From Candidatus Poribacteria bacterium (GTDB lineage Bacteria; Poribacteria; WGA-4E; UBA9662), in assembly GCA_002699335.1 (NCBI GenBank), contig PACG01000195.1, forward strand, positions 8,146 to 15,357: a stretch of 7,212 nt of DNA. Direction: 5' to 3'. Shown here in pieces: positions 6,563-7,212 of this stretch. Under the pieces are notes generated by a model that made no database searches, was not told where the DNA came from, and saw only the letters and a program-made list of their open reading frames with translations. The stretch's first letter is position 1. The number at the start of each line of letters is the position of its first letter. The translations under genes were made by a program, and so were the position numbers.

Positions 6563-6578
6563 AGCCTGTTCTCAGGCT
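6563..6578 (+). other. Small hairpin in the 5' leader
   Basis: AGCCTG at 6563-6568 pairs exactly with CAGGCT at 6573-6578 around the loop TTCT. It lies in the predicted leader, 13 bases before the Shine-Dalgarno site, with no T-run, so it is more likely to affect message stability or translation than termination. Confidence 0.4.
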
Positions 6579-6603
6579 TATCAAATAAAAAGGGAGAGAT
6601 TAA

Positions 6604-7212
6604 ATGAAGAAATATCAGTTCAGAAACGTTACTGTTTTAGTGTTTCTGTTGGTAGGTGTTGTCAGCACCTCATGGGCTGGAACCAAGTCATGGGACTTTG
6701 CCAAGGATTCAGGAGGGTTAAAAACTTCCCACGGAAAATGGGCAGTTAAAGACGGCATTTTCCAAGTTGAGGGTAAAGATCCAGCTATGCATGCTAGCTA
6801 CATAGAAGATGAAACCAAAACTTGGGAGAACTATACTGTGGAAGCCAGAGTTCGCCCGGCTAAAGCTGGAAATACGAGGTGGGCTGGTATAGTGTTTCGC
6901 GCACAACCGGATCTACATGAGTATTATGTGTACTATATGAATGTAACAAACAATACCACCGAATTCTGGATGCATAAGAAAGGAAAGTGGGATTCCCGGG
7001 CATCTATCAACAATAAGGTAACCAAAAACAGCAATAATCCCGCTCAAGGTGGAATCAAGATTACTCAAGATAAATGGCATGACATGAAAGTTGTCTGTAA
7101 CGGCTCCAAGTTTTCATTTTATTTCGATGGTAAACTTCAATGCGAATACGAAGATAAAACCTACAAAACTGGTGGTGTCGGCGTTTGGTCATGGGCAGGA
7201 CCCTCAAGTTTC
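6604..7212 (+). CDS. Secreted LamG/DUF1080-like (concanavalin-fold) protein, 3' end beyond window
   Basis: The frame is open from the ATG at 6604 to the window edge, 203 codons without a stop. AGGGAG at 6591-6596 gives a Shine-Dalgarno site 7 bases before the ATG. A clear signal peptide has a basic start (MKKYQFRN), a hydrophobic core (VTVLVFLLVGVV) and a likely cut after SWA at residue 25, so the protein is exported. The mature part begins TKSWDFAKDSGGLKT and follows the pattern of LamG-like/3-keto-disaccharide hydrolase (DUF1080) folds: a W-x-V-x-DGIF strand, YTVEARVRPA, WAGIVFRA, EYYVYYMN, KWHDMKVVCNG, FSFYFDGK and finally GGVGVWSWA. These beta-sandwich domains bind or process carbohydrate, often in polysaccharide-degrading bacteria. 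The visible part covers nearly a whole domain; whether more domains follow is unknown. It has its own promoter and is divergent from the dehydrogenase gene, so they share only the spacer. A specific enzyme activity should not be assumed. Confidence 0.85.
   Translation, partial: MKKYQFRNVTVLVFLLVGVVSTSWAGTKSWDFAKDSGGLKTSHGKWAVKDGIFQVEGKDPAMHASYIEDETKTWENYTVEARVRPAKAGNTRWAGIVFRAQPDLHEYYVYYMNVTNNTTEFWMHKKGKWDSRASINNKVTKNSNNPAQGGIKITQDKWHDMKVVCNGSKFSFYFDGKLQCEYEDKTYKTGGVGVWSWAGPSSF

Noticed and set aside
6393..6749. Plus-strand open frame of 118 codons
   Set aside because: It overlaps the start of the signal-peptide protein in another frame, crosses the promoter and has no ribosome-binding site or recognisable motif.

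Overview
The window reads as a bacterial, probably Gram-negative, chromosome segment of two contrasting halves. Bases 180-4785 hold three broken genes. On the minus strand is a signal-peptide protein joining an LPP20-like N-terminal region to a DUF4384-like C-terminal region. On the plus strand are a dead IS4-family insertion sequence and a flagellin gene with many lesions. Bases about 4885-5059 hold a short remnant of a sugar-dehydrogenase type gene (Gfo/Idh/MocA). Bases 5072-7212 hold genes that look intact: a malate/L-lactate dehydrogenase family enzyme on the minus strand, and the start of a secreted LamG/DUF1080-like protein on the plus strand that runs off the end.

Layout: 1-179 has no clear gene, though a plus-strand reading looks weakly protein-like. 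180-1803 (-) is the LPP20/DUF4384 pseudogene. 1804-2354 is a gene-free spacer containing a -10-like box and three inverted repeats. 2355-3469 is the insertion sequence, flanked by a 9-bp direct repeat. 3545-4785 (+) is the flagellin pseudogene, followed by tandem hairpins, the last with a T-run. 4885-5059 (+) is the oxidoreductase remnant. 5072-6130 (-) is the dehydrogenase. 6131-6603 is a spacer with a good sigma70-like promoter reading right. 6604-7212 (+) is the partial secreted protein.

The in-frame stops use TAA, TAG and TGA and are mixed with frameshifts. This fits ordinary gene decay better than an altered genetic code, and the two right-hand genes are free of lesions over their visible length. 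The left half therefore looks like a segment under relaxed selection, including loss of at least this flagellin copy. The right half looks like a maintained carbohydrate or organic-acid metabolism region.

Taxonomy is uncertain. The LPP20/DUF4384 architecture and the flagellin ends recall Gammaproteobacteria such as Thiotrichales-like sulfur bacteria. The Gfo/Idh/MocA, Ldh2 and DUF1080-like neighbours recall sponge-associated or sediment lineages such as Poribacteria or Entotheonella. This is inference from memory of family distributions. I see no CRISPR array, tRNA, rRNA, or convincing new defence or mobile system here.
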